Shown here: positions 33,255-42,534 of the stretch, piece after piece | Layout: each line of letters starts with the position of its first letter | Position numbering within the stretch: position 1 is the first letter of the stretch | DNA from: Lachnospiraceae bacterium UBA7179 | GTDB lineage: Bacteria > Bacillota > Clostridia > Lachnospirales > Lachnospiraceae | Direction of reading: 5' to 3' | Length of the DNA: 46,283 bases | Assembly (NCBI GenBank): GCA_002491195.1 | Contig: DKVL01000001.1 | Span: 1-46,283 of the forward strand | Program-made: the position numbers and the translations under genes | The notes under the pieces: generated by a model | Told to the model about the DNA's origin: nothing | The model's input: only the letters and a program-made list of their open reading frames with translations | Database searches by the model: none

Positions 33255-34958
33255 ATGGTAAAAGCAGGTTTGCGAAATGGATATATGCTGCTCTTGTTTA
33301 TCATATTTTCTGTCTTTTTAAACGAGGTCATTATTCTGGGAAATGATTTGATCGCACAGGCTGCGGACAAGGTGCTTGGCGGAGAGCAGATGCAGTTTAC
33401 AGGGTTTCTTGTGCCGCTGTTGTGGATGACAGCGCTGGGGACGGCAGCGGCTTATCTCAAAAGTATCTCGGGCAATCATTACAGTGCCATGGTTCAGAGG
33501 GATGTGCGCGCATCGCTCGGAAGACATCTGGTCAGGCTGCCTTTTTCTTATTTCGATGAAAAGAGCAGCGGAAGTATCATCACGAGGCTGATCTCGGACA
33601 TGGATGAGCTGGGCAGGTTTTTCTCGGAGATTCTGCCCAATCTTTTGGTCAACATCATTGTGGTGGCGACATCGACGATCTATCTTGTCCGGATGGATGC
33701 ACTGCTGATCGTTGTACTATTTGCAAGCTATCCGGTTATGCTGGCCGTGGCGGACAGATTGTCCAAAAGGCTTGCAAGCATTGCCCAAAGACTGCGCGCC
33801 CATATGGACGAATGCAATGAGAAGGCTTATGATGCGATTCAGGGCATTACGATTGGCAGGAGCTATAATCTTTATGAGGTACAGAAAAAGGAGATTGATG
33901 CTGTGATTGACCGCAAGGTGGAACAGGCCTGTAAGAGCACGCGCATCTCTTCTATGGGATGGGTGTTGAAAAATGTGATCACCACCATTCCTGTCATCAT
34001 ATGCTATCTGTTTGCGCTGTACGAGACGATGCAGGGCAGGATTACAGTTGGCGAGATGCTTGCGTTCACAGTAATTCTCGGCAGAATCCTGAATCCGATC
34101 GGCGATATTGTGTTCTGTGCAAATGAGATCCGCGAAGCCGGTGTATCGTTGAAAAGACTGCAGGAGATCTATGATCAGAAGGAAGAGAGAACCGGGGGCA
34201 GCATACATACACTACAGCAGGACAAGGACGAGACCGCAGCGATCGAGTGGAGCGATGTGGAATTTTGCTATGACCAAAGCGAATCGCGCCCAGTATTAAA
34301 CGGCATGAGCTTTGTGATCGAGAAGGGTGAGCAGACCGCGTTTGTGGGCGGTTCCGGGGAGGGAAAGACAACCGTTTTCAAGCTGCTGTGCGGCTTGTAT
34401 GAGAGAGGAAATGGTCAGTACAGGCTTTTTGGGCATTCCTTTGAAGAGTGGGATTTGGAGGCGGCGAGGAGCTGTTTTTCCGAGGTCTCACAGAATGTCT
34501 TTCTGTTTCCGCAAACCATCAGGCAGAATGTGGCCTGCGGAAAGGAGAATGCGACGTTTGAGGAGGTTGTGGAGGCGTGCAGAAATGCAAATATCCATGA
34601 CTTTATCCTGCAGCTTTCGGAGGGCTATGAGACGCTTGTGGGTGAGAGAGGTGTGCGGCTTTCCGGAGGACAAAGACAGAGGATTTCGATTGCGAGGGCC
34701 TTTTTGAAGGACGCGCCGATCCTGCTGCTGGATGAGCCGACGGCCGCTGTCGATGTCGAGTCGGAGCAGAAGATCCAGGAGGCGGTCGAGAGGATCACCG
34801 TGGGACGGACAGTGATCGTCATTGCGCATAGGCTTTCCACCGTCAGGAACGCGAAGCGGATCTATGTGGTGAGCGGTGGAAAAATAGCGGAGACGGGCAA
34901 TCATGAGGAGCTTATGGAGAGAAGGGGAATCTATGCGGAAATGTATGCAAAAGGGTAA
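33255..34958 (+). CDS. ABC transporter, membrane-ATPase half (exporter type), subunit 1
   Basis: The 567-residue type IV ABC exporter half has an N-terminal membrane domain of about six helices (1-300) and a C-terminal nucleotide-binding domain. Walker A is GGSGEGKTT, the signature is LSGGQRQRIS, Walker B is ILLLDEPTAAVD and the switch His is in IAHRL. The Walker A keeps Lys and Thr but has Thr-Thr in place of Ser-Thr. It overlaps the next ABC gene by 26 bases, so the two probably form a heterodimer. The substrate is unknown; peptide, lipid or drug export are all possible. Expression is probably governed by the XRE-PurM protein encoded just upstream. Confidence 0.9.
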   Translation: MVKAGLRNGYMLLLFIIFSVFLNEVIILGNDLIAQAADKVLGGEQMQFTGFLVPLLWMTALGTAAAYLKSISGNHYSAMVQRDVRASLGRHLVRLPFSYFDEKSSGSIITRLISDMDELGRFFSEILPNLLVNIIVVATSTIYLVRMDALLIVVLFASYPVMLAVADRLSKRLASIAQRLRAHMDECNEKAYDAIQGITIGRSYNLYEVQKKEIDAVIDRKVEQACKSTRISSMGWVLKNVITTIPVIICYLFALYETMQGRITVGEMLAFTVILGRILNPIGDIVFCANEIREAGVSLKRLQEIYDQKEERTGGSIHTLQQDKDETAAIEWSDVEFCYDQSESRPVLNGMSFVIEKGEQTAFVGGSGEGKTTVFKLLCGLYERGNGQYRLFGHSFEEWDLEAARSCFSEVSQNVFLFPQTIRQNVACGKENATFEEVVEACRNANIHDFILQLSEGYETLVGERGVRLSGGQRQRISIARAFLKDAPILLLDEPTAAVDVESEQKIQEAVERITVGRTVIVIAHRLSTVRNAKRIYVVSGGKIAETGNHEELMERRGIYAEMYAKG

Positions 34959-36672
34959 GCGAAACACGTTCTGCCGTTTTATGGGACTGATGGGCGACAG
35001 GCTTCCTGTCTATTTAGGAGCGATTTTGATCGCTACGGTCGGTGATGCGGGGCGCAGGATCGCAAATTCTTATCTGGTCAAAAATATCGTCACAGCGGCG
35101 CAGAACCACAGTACAGATAATGTGCTGCTGCCAGTCCTTGGAAATTTTGTGGTATTTGTGCTCTGCCTGCTGCTTTGGCGGTTTGGTATCATACGATATA
35201 ATATTGAGGGGAGAACAGCTGCAGGAAAGGTGGAGAAAATGGGGTTCTCCAAGGCGATGCAGCTCCCTATGGCCTATTATGAGAACAATCACAGCAGCGA
35301 TTTTATGTCACGCCTGATCTTCGATACACAGAAGGCTTCGGATATATACACATCGAGACTGCGCAGGCTGCTCGCAGCAGTGTTATCGACGATTATGTAT
35401 CTTATTCCTATGTTTTATTTCAGCTGGGAGCTCACGCTGTGTATGGTTGGGATCAGCCTGGCAGCTTTTGCGGGAAACAGCCTCTTTGCAAAGCCCATGA
35501 AGGAGGCTGGCCGCCGTCTTTCTGACAAGAACAAAAAGATGCTCGAGAAGCTGACCAGCATTTTGTCAGGCATGGAGCTGATCAAGATTTTTCCGGTCGG
35601 GACAAAGCTGACAGAGGAGTACGAGAACGCAAACAGGGAATACTTTCATATTCAGAAGAGAACAAACCGGCTGTCTGCGGGACTTGAGTCCCTGAATCAG
35701 CTGCTTGATCTGGTCGGTGCGCTGGCTTTTCTGGGAATTGGGATCTGGTTTGTGTCGCTCGGGCGGGTGAGCCTGGGGGCATTAACAGCGCTTTATTCGC
35801 TGTATGGCACATTTCGGTATGCCTTTTTGGAGATCGGGCAGTATCTGCCGCAGATGATGAATTGTATCGCCAATGCTGAGAAAATTTTTGAGCTGCTTGA
35901 TATGGAGGAGGAGCCGGAGCAGTGGAAGATGGAGACGGATGCGGGCAGTGACTGTGATGGCAGCACAGCAGATGGGAACGAGGATGAAAAAGCGATGCTG
36001 TCCATGCGGAATGTGACCTTTTCTTATGATTGTGTTGATAATGTGAATGACAACACTGGTGATCATTGCAAGGGCCGGCGGAAAGTCTTAGAACAGTTTT
36101 CGATGGAGGTCAGAAAGGGAAGCTATGTAGCGGTCGTGGGCGAGTCCGGTTGTGGGAAAAGCACACTTGCAAAACTGTTGTTAGGGTTTTATCCGGTGGA
36201 GGCAGGAAACATCTCGATCGGAGGAAAAGAGTATCATGACCTCACATTGAAGGAGATCAGGGAGCAGATTGCCTATGTCCCACAGGAGCCTTATCTGTAT
36301 AAAGTCAGCATTGCCGAAAACATCGCTTACGGCAGATATGGTGCGGGGCGCGAGGAAGTCATAGCGGCGGCAAAGGCGGCGAATGCCCATGAGTTTATCA
36401 TGAAACTGCCAGACGGATATGACACAGTGCTTGGAGAGCGCGGGAATACGCTGTCGGGTGGGGAGAGGCAGCGGATCGCGATCGCCCGCGCGATTATCAG
36501 AAATACGCCAATCATGATATTGGACGAAGCGACTTCAGCGCTTGACAATGAGTCCGAGTCGCTTGTGCAGGAGGCGATCAAAAGGCTGAGGCAGGATCGC
36601 ACGATACTGATGATCGCCCATCGCCCCGGTACGATTGCCGCGGCAGACGAGGTGGTGCGAGTGCGGGTGTGA
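34933..36672 (+). CDS. ABC transporter, membrane-ATPase half (exporter type), subunit 2
   Basis: The 579-residue partner of the preceding protein has the same plan: membrane helices in residues 15-310, then the nucleotide-binding domain with Walker A GESGCGKST, signature LSGGERQRIA and Walker B IMILDEATSALD with the normal Glu. An acidic linker of about 40 residues (DAGSDCDGSTADGNEDE) sits before the ATPase domain and is an unusual insertion. The start at 34933 is preferred over 34903 because AAGGGGA lies seven bases before it. The last residues (RVRV) end shortly after the H-loop, so the C-terminus is short for this family. Confidence 0.9.
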   Translation: MRKCMQKGKRNTFCRFMGLMGDRLPVYLGAILIATVGDAGRRIANSYLVKNIVTAAQNHSTDNVLLPVLGNFVVFVLCLLLWRFGIIRYNIEGRTAAGKVEKMGFSKAMQLPMAYYENNHSSDFMSRLIFDTQKASDIYTSRLRRLLAAVLSTIMYLIPMFYFSWELTLCMVGISLAAFAGNSLFAKPMKEAGRRLSDKNKKMLEKLTSILSGMELIKIFPVGTKLTEEYENANREYFHIQKRTNRLSAGLESLNQLLDLVGALAFLGIGIWFVSLGRVSLGALTALYSLYGTFRYAFLEIGQYLPQMMNCIANAEKIFELLDMEEEPEQWKMETDAGSDCDGSTADGNEDEKAMLSMRNVTFSYDCVDNVNDNTGDHCKGRRKVLEQFSMEVRKGSYVAVVGESGCGKSTLAKLLLGFYPVEAGNISIGGKEYHDLTLKEIREQIAYVPQEPYLYKVSIAENIAYGRYGAGREEVIAAAKAANAHEFIMKLPDGYDTVLGERGNTLSGGERQRIAIARAIIRNTPIMILDEATSALDNESESLVQEAIKRLRQDRTILMIAHRPGTIAAADEVVRVRV

Positions 36673-36737
36673 ATGCCTCATATCTAAAAAACACTGGAAA
36701 TGAAATCTTAAAAATGAAGAAATCCGCTGGTGATCAT

Positions 36738-36755
36738 GATATAATAAATTATATC
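36738..36755. promoter_or_regulatory. AT-rich perfect inverted repeat before the acetyltransferase gene
   Basis: GATATAAT-AA-ATTATATC is an 18-base dyad with perfect 8-base arms, and it contains a TATAAT hexamer. CATGATA occurs once at its left edge and again about 30 bases further on (around 36766), so a regulator-binding region is possible. Confidence 0.4.
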
Positions 36756-36863
36756 TTGCTACGCTCATGATAGAATAAATGTAAGTAGTTACAGAGATTA
36801 TGCGATATGCTTTCAAGTATATGCTTCCTGTTGTATCAGGAATACTTTTTCGGAGATGATAGA

Positions 36864-37346
36864 ATGACAGATACGAGTGACAACAGATCTTTTGATATCA
36901 AATATTTAGAATCGGAGAGGATCGTATTGCTTCCACTCTCGCAACATATTGTGATGGATGATGGTATTGACACATGGTATGCCATTGTCGACAAGGAGAA
37001 CAGTGTTCCGATCGGCATGGTCGGAATAGTGCACCAGCATCCGGAATGGAGGAATACCGGGCTGTGGATCACGATTCCCGACGGGCACAACCGCGGGGAA
37101 GGCTATGGTCTGGAGGCGCTCGAGCTGGTGGAGGAGTATATTTTTGACAGTCTGGCATACCAGCGTATCGCTGTGCGGATCGCAGACTGCAACCAGGCGG
37201 CCGTTGCGTTTTTTAAAAAGGCTGGCTACAAACTGGAAGGCGTCCAGGAGCTGGGATATTTTCATGACGATCAATATTATGACGTGATATTACTGCGGCT
37301 TCTGCGGAAAGAATACCAAAACAGACAAACGGTAAAAACACCATAA
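36864..37346 (+). CDS. GNAT-family N-acetyltransferase (RimJ/RimL type)
   Basis: This 160-residue acetyl-CoA-dependent acyltransferase has the acetyl-CoA pyrophosphate loop in HNRGEGYGLEAL (R-x-x-G-x-G pattern), preceded by the beta-strand GLWITIPDG and followed by RIAVRIADCNQAAVAFFKKAGYKLEG, the usual motif B region. It resembles protein or small-molecule acetyltransferases of the RimJ/RimL group. The start at 36864 is supported by GGAGATGATAG immediately upstream; the longer frame from 36807 has no ribosome site. The acceptor substrate is unknown. Confidence 0.85.
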   Translation: MTDTSDNRSFDIKYLESERIVLLPLSQHIVMDDGIDTWYAIVDKENSVPIGMVGIVHQHPEWRNTGLWITIPDGHNRGEGYGLEALELVEEYIFDSLAYQRIAVRIADCNQAAVAFFKKAGYKLEGVQELGYFHDDQYYDVILLRLLRKEYQNRQTVKTP

Positions 37347-37368
37347 AAAAAAGTTCATTTAAAATTCA

Positions 37369-37397
37369 TTGAATTTGTGTGTGTTATCTGCTACAAT
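37369..37397 (+). promoter_or_regulatory. secA promoter
   Basis: TTGAAT (37369-37374) and TACAAT (37392-37397) are 17 bases apart. They leave a 5' leader of about 120 bases before the secA start. Confidence 0.7.
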
Positions 37398-37523
37398 AGT
37401 CATTGGTTTGTACAGTGGTGGTTTTATGTTAATCAAAATACACTGTGAAGAGGAATCATTGTAACGATGCCCGCCAGAGATGGCAGTATGGTTATGAAAA
37501 GATTATGTAGATTGGAGCCGTAT

Positions 37524-40091
37524 ATGAGTATTATAGAAAAAGTATTCGGTACACACAGCGAACGCGAATTAAAAAGGATTGAACCCATCGTAAAAAAGAT
37601 CGAGAGTTATCGCGATGAGATGGGAAAGCTTAGCGACGAGGAACTCCGGGGCAAGACAGCGGAGTTCAAAAAGAGAGTGGCGGAGGGCACCAGCCTGGAC
37701 GATATTCTTCCGGAAGCTTACGCAGTCGTTCGTGAGGGCGCAAAACGTGTACTAAATCAGGAGCACTACAGAGTACAGCTGATCGGCGGTATTGTCCTGC
37801 ATCAGGGACGTATTGCAGAGATGAGGACCGGTGAAGGTAAGACACAGACAGCCCTTCTCCCTGCATATCTGAATGCATTGGAAGGAAAGGGTGTCCATGT
37901 AGTCACTGTCAATGATTATCTGGCCAAGCGAGACGCCGAGTGGATGGGACAGGTTCATGAGTTCCTGGGGCTGAAAGTCGGTGTTGTACTAAATGACATG
38001 AAACCGGATGAGAGGCGCGAGGCATACAATTGTGACATCACCTATGTGACCAACAACGAGCTTGGTTTTGACTATCTCCGCGACAACATGGTGATCTATA
38101 AGGAACAGCTCGTCCTGAGGGAGCTGCACTATGCTATCATCGACGAGGTGGACTCTGTGCTGATTGACGAGGCGAGAACGCCGCTGATCATATCGGGACA
38201 GAGCAGCAAATCCACGAAGCTCTACGAGGTGTGCGATATTCTTGCCAGACAGATGAAGCGCGGCGAGGATATTCCTGAGATGACCAAGATGGACTATGTC
38301 ATGGGCACAGAGCAGGAGGAGACAGGCGACTTTATTGTCAACGAGAAGGACAAGGTTGTCAATCTCACCGCTGCAGGTGTTGAGCGTGTAGAAAAATTTT
38401 TTCAGATTGAGAACCTTGCAGATCCCGAGAATCTTGAGATACAGCACAATATTATATTAGCACTTCGAGCGCACAATCTGATGTTCCGCGACCAGGACTA
38501 TGTGGTAAAGGACGATGAAGTATTGATTGTCGATGAGTTTACGGGACGTATCATGCCAGGACGCCGCTATTCTGACGGCTTGCATCAGGCAATCGAGGCG
38601 AAAGAACATGTCAAAGTAAAGCGTGAGAGTAAGACACTTGCCACGATTACTTTCCAGAACTTCTTTAACAAGTTTGACAAAAAGTGCGGTATGACTGGTA
38701 CAGCGCTCACTGAGGAAAAAGAGTTTCGTGATATCTATGGCATGGATGTTGTCGTCGTACCGACGAACCGTCCAGTAATACGTGAGGATAAGCAGGACAG
38801 CGTGTATAAGACCAGAAAAGAGAAACTCAAGGCAATTGTTGATGCAGTGGAGAAAGCACACGCTACAGGTCAGCCAGTACTTGTGGGTACGATCACGATT
38901 GAGGCGAGTGAGGAATTGAGTAAAATGCTCACCAGACGCGGTATTCAGCATAAGGTGTTGAATGCAAAATTCCACGAGCTGGAGGCGGAGATCGTGGCGG
39001 ATGCCGGTCAGCATGGTTCTGTCACGATCGCGACGAACATGGCAGGACGTGGTACAGATATCAAACTTGACGAGGAGGCGCGGGCAGCAGGCGGTCTGAT
39101 GATCATCGGTACAGAGCGCCATGAGTCGCGGCGTATCGACAATCAGCTGCGCGGCCGTGCAGGCCGTCAGGGCGATCCTGGTATGTCACGGTTTTATATC
39201 TCGCTTGAGGATGATCTCATGCGTCTGTTTGGTTCTGAGCGTCTGATCAATATGTTCAATACATTGGGTATTCCAGAGGGGCAGGAGATTGAGCACAAAA
39301 TGCTCACGAGTGCGATCGAGAATGCGCAGAAGAAGATTGAGAGCAATAACTTTGGTATCAGAAAAAATCTTCTGGAGTACGATCAGGTCATGAACGAGCA
39401 GCGAGAGATTATCTATGAGGAACGTCGCCGTGTTCTTGATGGCGAGAGTATGCGGGATGCAATTTATAAGATGATCACGGATATTGTTGAGAGCTCGGTG
39501 GATACAGCGATCAATGATGATCTGGAGCCAGAAGAGTGGGATTTAAAGGAACTCAATACACTGCTGCTTCCGATCGTGCCGCTTCATCCGGTGGTGCTTG
39601 AACGCGTTTCCAAGAAGACAAAAAACGGATTGAAGCACCAGCTGAAGGAGGAGGCTGTCAAGCTCTATGAGAGCAAGGAAGCTGAGTTTCCCGAAGCGGA
39701 GAGCATCCGCGAGATTGAACGCGTCATATTATTGAGAGTGATCGACCGCAAGTGGATGGATCACATCGATGATATGGACCAGCTGCGGCAGGGTGTTGGT
39801 CTGCAGGCATATGGTCAGAGAGATCCGCTTGTGGAGTACAAAATGAACGGTTATGAAATGTTTGATGCCATGACAGCCAATATCAAGCAGGATACAGTGC
39901 GTATGCTCCTCCATGTCAAGGTGGAGCAGAAAGTGGAGCGCGAGGAAGTGGCAAAAGTTACTGGTACAAACAAAGACGATACGCTGCAGAAGGGACCAAA
40001 GATGCGTGCGGAGGCGAAGGTATATCCAAACGACCCCTGCCCGTGCGGAAGTGGGAAGAAGTACAAACAATGTTGTGGGCGTAAAGCATAA
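37524..40091 (+). CDS. secA: Protein translocase ATPase SecA
   Basis: SecA is the ATP-driven motor that pushes preproteins through SecYEG. The 855-residue protein shows Walker A MRTGEGKT (100-107), DEVDSVLIDEARTPLIISG (Walker B region), TNMAGRGTDIKL, GRAGRQGDPG, and the C-terminal zinc motif CPCGSGKKYKQCC preceded by a linker, used for SecB or lipid binding. The start at 37524 (MSIIEKVFG) follows TTGGAG by seven bases and is the normal family start; 19 extra upstream codons are unlikely. It is followed closely by prfB, a pairing seen widely in Firmicutes. Confidence 0.98.
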   Translation: MSIIEKVFGTHSERELKRIEPIVKKIESYRDEMGKLSDEELRGKTAEFKKRVAEGTSLDDILPEAYAVVREGAKRVLNQEHYRVQLIGGIVLHQGRIAEMRTGEGKTQTALLPAYLNALEGKGVHVVTVNDYLAKRDAEWMGQVHEFLGLKVGVVLNDMKPDERREAYNCDITYVTNNELGFDYLRDNMVIYKEQLVLRELHYAIIDEVDSVLIDEARTPLIISGQSSKSTKLYEVCDILARQMKRGEDIPEMTKMDYVMGTEQEETGDFIVNEKDKVVNLTAAGVERVEKFFQIENLADPENLEIQHNIILALRAHNLMFRDQDYVVKDDEVLIVDEFTGRIMPGRRYSDGLHQAIEAKEHVKVKRESKTLATITFQNFFNKFDKKCGMTGTALTEEKEFRDIYGMDVVVVPTNRPVIREDKQDSVYKTRKEKLKAIVDAVEKAHATGQPVLVGTITIEASEELSKMLTRRGIQHKVLNAKFHELEAEIVADAGQHGSVTIATNMAGRGTDIKLDEEARAAGGLMIIGTERHESRRIDNQLRGRAGRQGDPGMSRFYISLEDDLMRLFGSERLINMFNTLGIPEGQEIEHKMLTSAIENAQKKIESNNFGIRKNLLEYDQVMNEQREIIYEERRRVLDGESMRDAIYKMITDIVESSVDTAINDDLEPEEWDLKELNTLLLPIVPLHPVVLERVSKKTKNGLKHQLKEEAVKLYESKEAEFPEAESIREIERVILLRVIDRKWMDHIDDMDQLRQGVGLQAYGQRDPLVEYKMNGYEMFDAMTANIKQDTVRMLLHVKVEQKVEREEVAKVTGTNKDDTLQKGPKMRAEAKVYPNDPCPCGSGKKYKQCCGRKA

Positions 40092-40113
40092 AATGAAAAA
40101 GGTGGTGAACGCA

Positions 40114-41245
40114 ATGGTAGAACTCGACCAGATGAAACAGGAGTTACAGACCTACGAAAGTCCATTAGCGGAAGTGAGGGATTCACTTTGACCTCGCTAA
40201 CAAAGAGCGCAGGATCGAAGAATTAGAAAAAGAGATGGAGATGCCGGATTTCTGGGATAACCCGGACGTCTCACAAAAGAAAACCATTGAGTTAAACGCA
40301 TTGAAATCCGACGTGGCGTCCTATGCCCACCTGGTTTCCCAGAAGGAAGATATGGAGACCCTGATTGAGATGGGGTATGAGGAGGAAGATCCGGATCTCG
40401 TGCCGGAGATCCGGCAGATGCTGGATGAATTTACCGCCGAGTTTGACGGTATTCGGATCAAAACGCTGCTGAACGGCGAGTATGACGGCAGTGATGCCAT
40501 CGTGAAGCTGAATGCCGGTGCGGGCGGTACGGAAGCCTGCGACTGGTGCGCCATGCTCTACCGCATGTATACCCGGTGGATTGAGCGCAAGGGCCTGCAG
40601 ATGGAACTTCTGGACTATCTGGAGGGTGACGAGGCCGGCGTGAAATCCGTGACCTTTGAGGTGCACGGGGAAAATGCCTATGGCTATCTGAAATCGGAGA
40701 AGGGCGTGCACCGTCTGGTGCGCATATCACCGTTCAATGCCCAGGGCAAACGGCAGACATCTTTTGTGTCCTGCGATGTGATGCCGGATCTGGGGGACAA
40801 TGTGGAGGTGGAGGTCCGTGATGAGGACATTCGCATAGACACTTATCGTTCCAGCGGCGCCGGCGGACAGCATATCAACAAGACGTCTTCGGCCATCCGT
40901 ATCACTCATTTTCCGACGGGAATCGTAGTAACCTGCCAGAACGAGCGTTCCCAGCATATGAATAAGGACAAGGCCATGCAGATGCTCAAAGCCAAACTGT
41001 ATATGCTCAAACAGCAGGAAAATGAGCAGATGTTGTCCGGGATCCGCGGGGAAGTCACGGAGATCGGCTGGGGCAACCAGATTCGGTCCTATGTCATGCA
41101 GCCATACACGATGGTCAAGGATCACCGTACCAATGAGGAGCGGGGCAATGTGGATCAGGTCATGGACGGGTCTATCGATCCTTTCATCAATGCCTATCTG
41201 AAAATGCTGGCAACCAATAAGAAGACAGGAGAAAGCCAAACATGA
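40114..41245 (+). CDS. prfB: Peptide chain release factor 2, with programmed +1 frameshift
   Basis: RF2 ends translation at UGA and UAA. The gene starts at 40114 (AAAGGTGGTG upstream) and reads 25 codons to CTT (40186-40188), then meets TGA (40189-40191). Skipping T at 40189 continues with GAC CTC GCT AAC, giving the conserved DLANKERRIEELE, and a 376-residue product. This is the classic CTTTGAC autoregulatory frameshift. The internal Shine-Dalgarno-like GAGGG (40176-40180) sits five bases before CTT, slightly farther than in E. coli. The SPF stop-recognition motif (RISPFNAQG) and the GGQ catalytic motif (SGAGGQHINK) are present. Codon use becomes GC-richer within this gene. It overlaps hom by four bases (ATGA). 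Confidence 0.97.
40186..40192 (+). promoter_or_regulatory. prfB recoding site CTTTGAC
   Basis: CTT TGA C is the conserved +1 slip site. The ribosome stalls at the in-frame TGA when RF2 is scarce and slips from CTT to TTT, so RF2 controls its own synthesis. Confidence 0.95.
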
Positions 41246-42459
41246 TATATGTAGCAGTGTTAGGATACGGCACGGTGGGGTCCGGTGTCGTGGAAGTTTT
41301 GGAACGGAACAAGGAAGCGGTCCGCGGTAAAACAGGGGACGAGATCAAGGTTAAATATGTGCTGGATCTGCGGGAATTTCCCGGAGATCCGGTGATGGAT
41401 GTGCTGGTGCACGACTATTCGGTGATCCTGAACGATCCCGAGGTGCAGATCATTGCCGAGGTGATGGGCGGCACGGGTGCGGCTTACACGTTCACCAAAC
41501 AGGCCCTAGAGGCAGGAAAATCGGTCTGCACGTCGAACAAGGCTTTGGTGGCGGCCCACGGTACGGAGCTGATGCATATTGCCGAGGCTCATAACTGTAA
41601 CTATATGTTTGAGGCGAGCTGTGGCGGCGCCATCCCGATCATCCGGCCCCTTCGTACTTCTCTGAGCGCAGAGGTGATCGACGAGGTGACGGGTATCTTA
41701 AACGGTACGACCAATTATATCCTCTCCGAGATGAGCACCAAAGGTGCGGAATTTGATGATGTGCTGAGAGAGGCCCAGGCTAAGGGCTATGCCGAAGCCA
41801 ACCCGGAGGCCGATGTGGAGGGCCACGATGCGGGCCGCAAGATTGCGATACTTTCCTCTCTGGCCTACGGACAGTATGTGGACTACGAGGATGTGTATAC
41901 CGAGGGTATCACAAAGATTACCGCAACGGATTTCAAATATGCGGCTGCGCTGGGTACCAGAGTGAAACTCCTTGGCACCAGCAAGAAAGTGGGAAGCAAA
42001 TATTTCTGTATGGTTTGCCCGGTGATGATCGATGCGGAGAACCCGCTGTACGGCGTTATGGATGTATTCAATGCGATCTTTGTCCACGGCAATATGCTGG
42101 GGGACTGCATGTTTTACGGCAGCGGGGCGGGAAAGCTGCCCACGGCCAGCGCGGTGGTCAGTGATATCATCGACGAGGCACGCCACATCGGAAAGTGCCT
42201 GGTGACAAACTGGGATAACAGCCGGCTGCCCCTGATGGATATCGGTGAGGTGGAGAACCGCTTCTTTGTGCGGATGAAAGGATCGCTGATCGACAATCTG
42301 TGCAGGGTGGAGAAGGTGTTCGGAAAGGTGCAGGCGGTGTCTGTGCCGGAGCTGGCGGATGAGTTCGCTTTTGTTACGGATGTAATGAGGGAGGCGGAGT
42401 ACCGGGAGAAAGCTGCCAGGCTGGACGGTATTCTGAGCATGATTCGGGCCAGATTTTAA
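41242..42459 (+). CDS. hom: Homoserine dehydrogenase
   Basis: It reduces aspartate-semialdehyde to homoserine for threonine and methionine synthesis. The 405-residue protein has the N-terminal Rossmann nucleotide motif GYGTVGSGV (8-16), CTSNKALVAAHG, FEASCGGAIPIIRPL and the family signature around ILNGTTNYILSEM. The C-terminal 60 residues (NRFFVRMKG to the end) fit a short ACT domain, so feedback control by threonine is possible. It overlaps prfB by ATGA and is followed by a strong terminator. Confidence 0.95.
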   Translation: MIYVAVLGYGTVGSGVVEVLERNKEAVRGKTGDEIKVKYVLDLREFPGDPVMDVLVHDYSVILNDPEVQIIAEVMGGTGAAYTFTKQALEAGKSVCTSNKALVAAHGTELMHIAEAHNCNYMFEASCGGAIPIIRPLRTSLSAEVIDEVTGILNGTTNYILSEMSTKGAEFDDVLREAQAKGYAEANPEADVEGHDAGRKIAILSSLAYGQYVDYEDVYTEGITKITATDFKYAAALGTRVKLLGTSKKVGSKYFCMVCPVMIDAENPLYGVMDVFNAIFVHGNMLGDCMFYGSGAGKLPTASAVVSDIIDEARHIGKCLVTNWDNSRLPLMDIGEVENRFFVRMKGSLIDNLCRVEKVFGKVQAVSVPELADEFAFVTDVMREAEYREKAARLDGILSMIRARF

Positions 42460-42469
42460 TGTATGGAAG

Positions 42470-42508
42470 AGGGACAGCCTTGAAAAAAAAAGGGGGCTGT
42501 CCCTTTTT
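42470..42508 (+). terminator. Rho-independent terminator after hom
   Basis: AGGGACAGCC (42470-42479) pairs with GGCTGTCCCT (42495-42504) across an A-rich loop, followed by a T run to 42508. A ten-base perfect stem makes this one of the clearest terminators in the window. Confidence 0.88.
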
Positions 42509-42534
42509 GGGATGATTGCAGGAGGAAGTTTATT

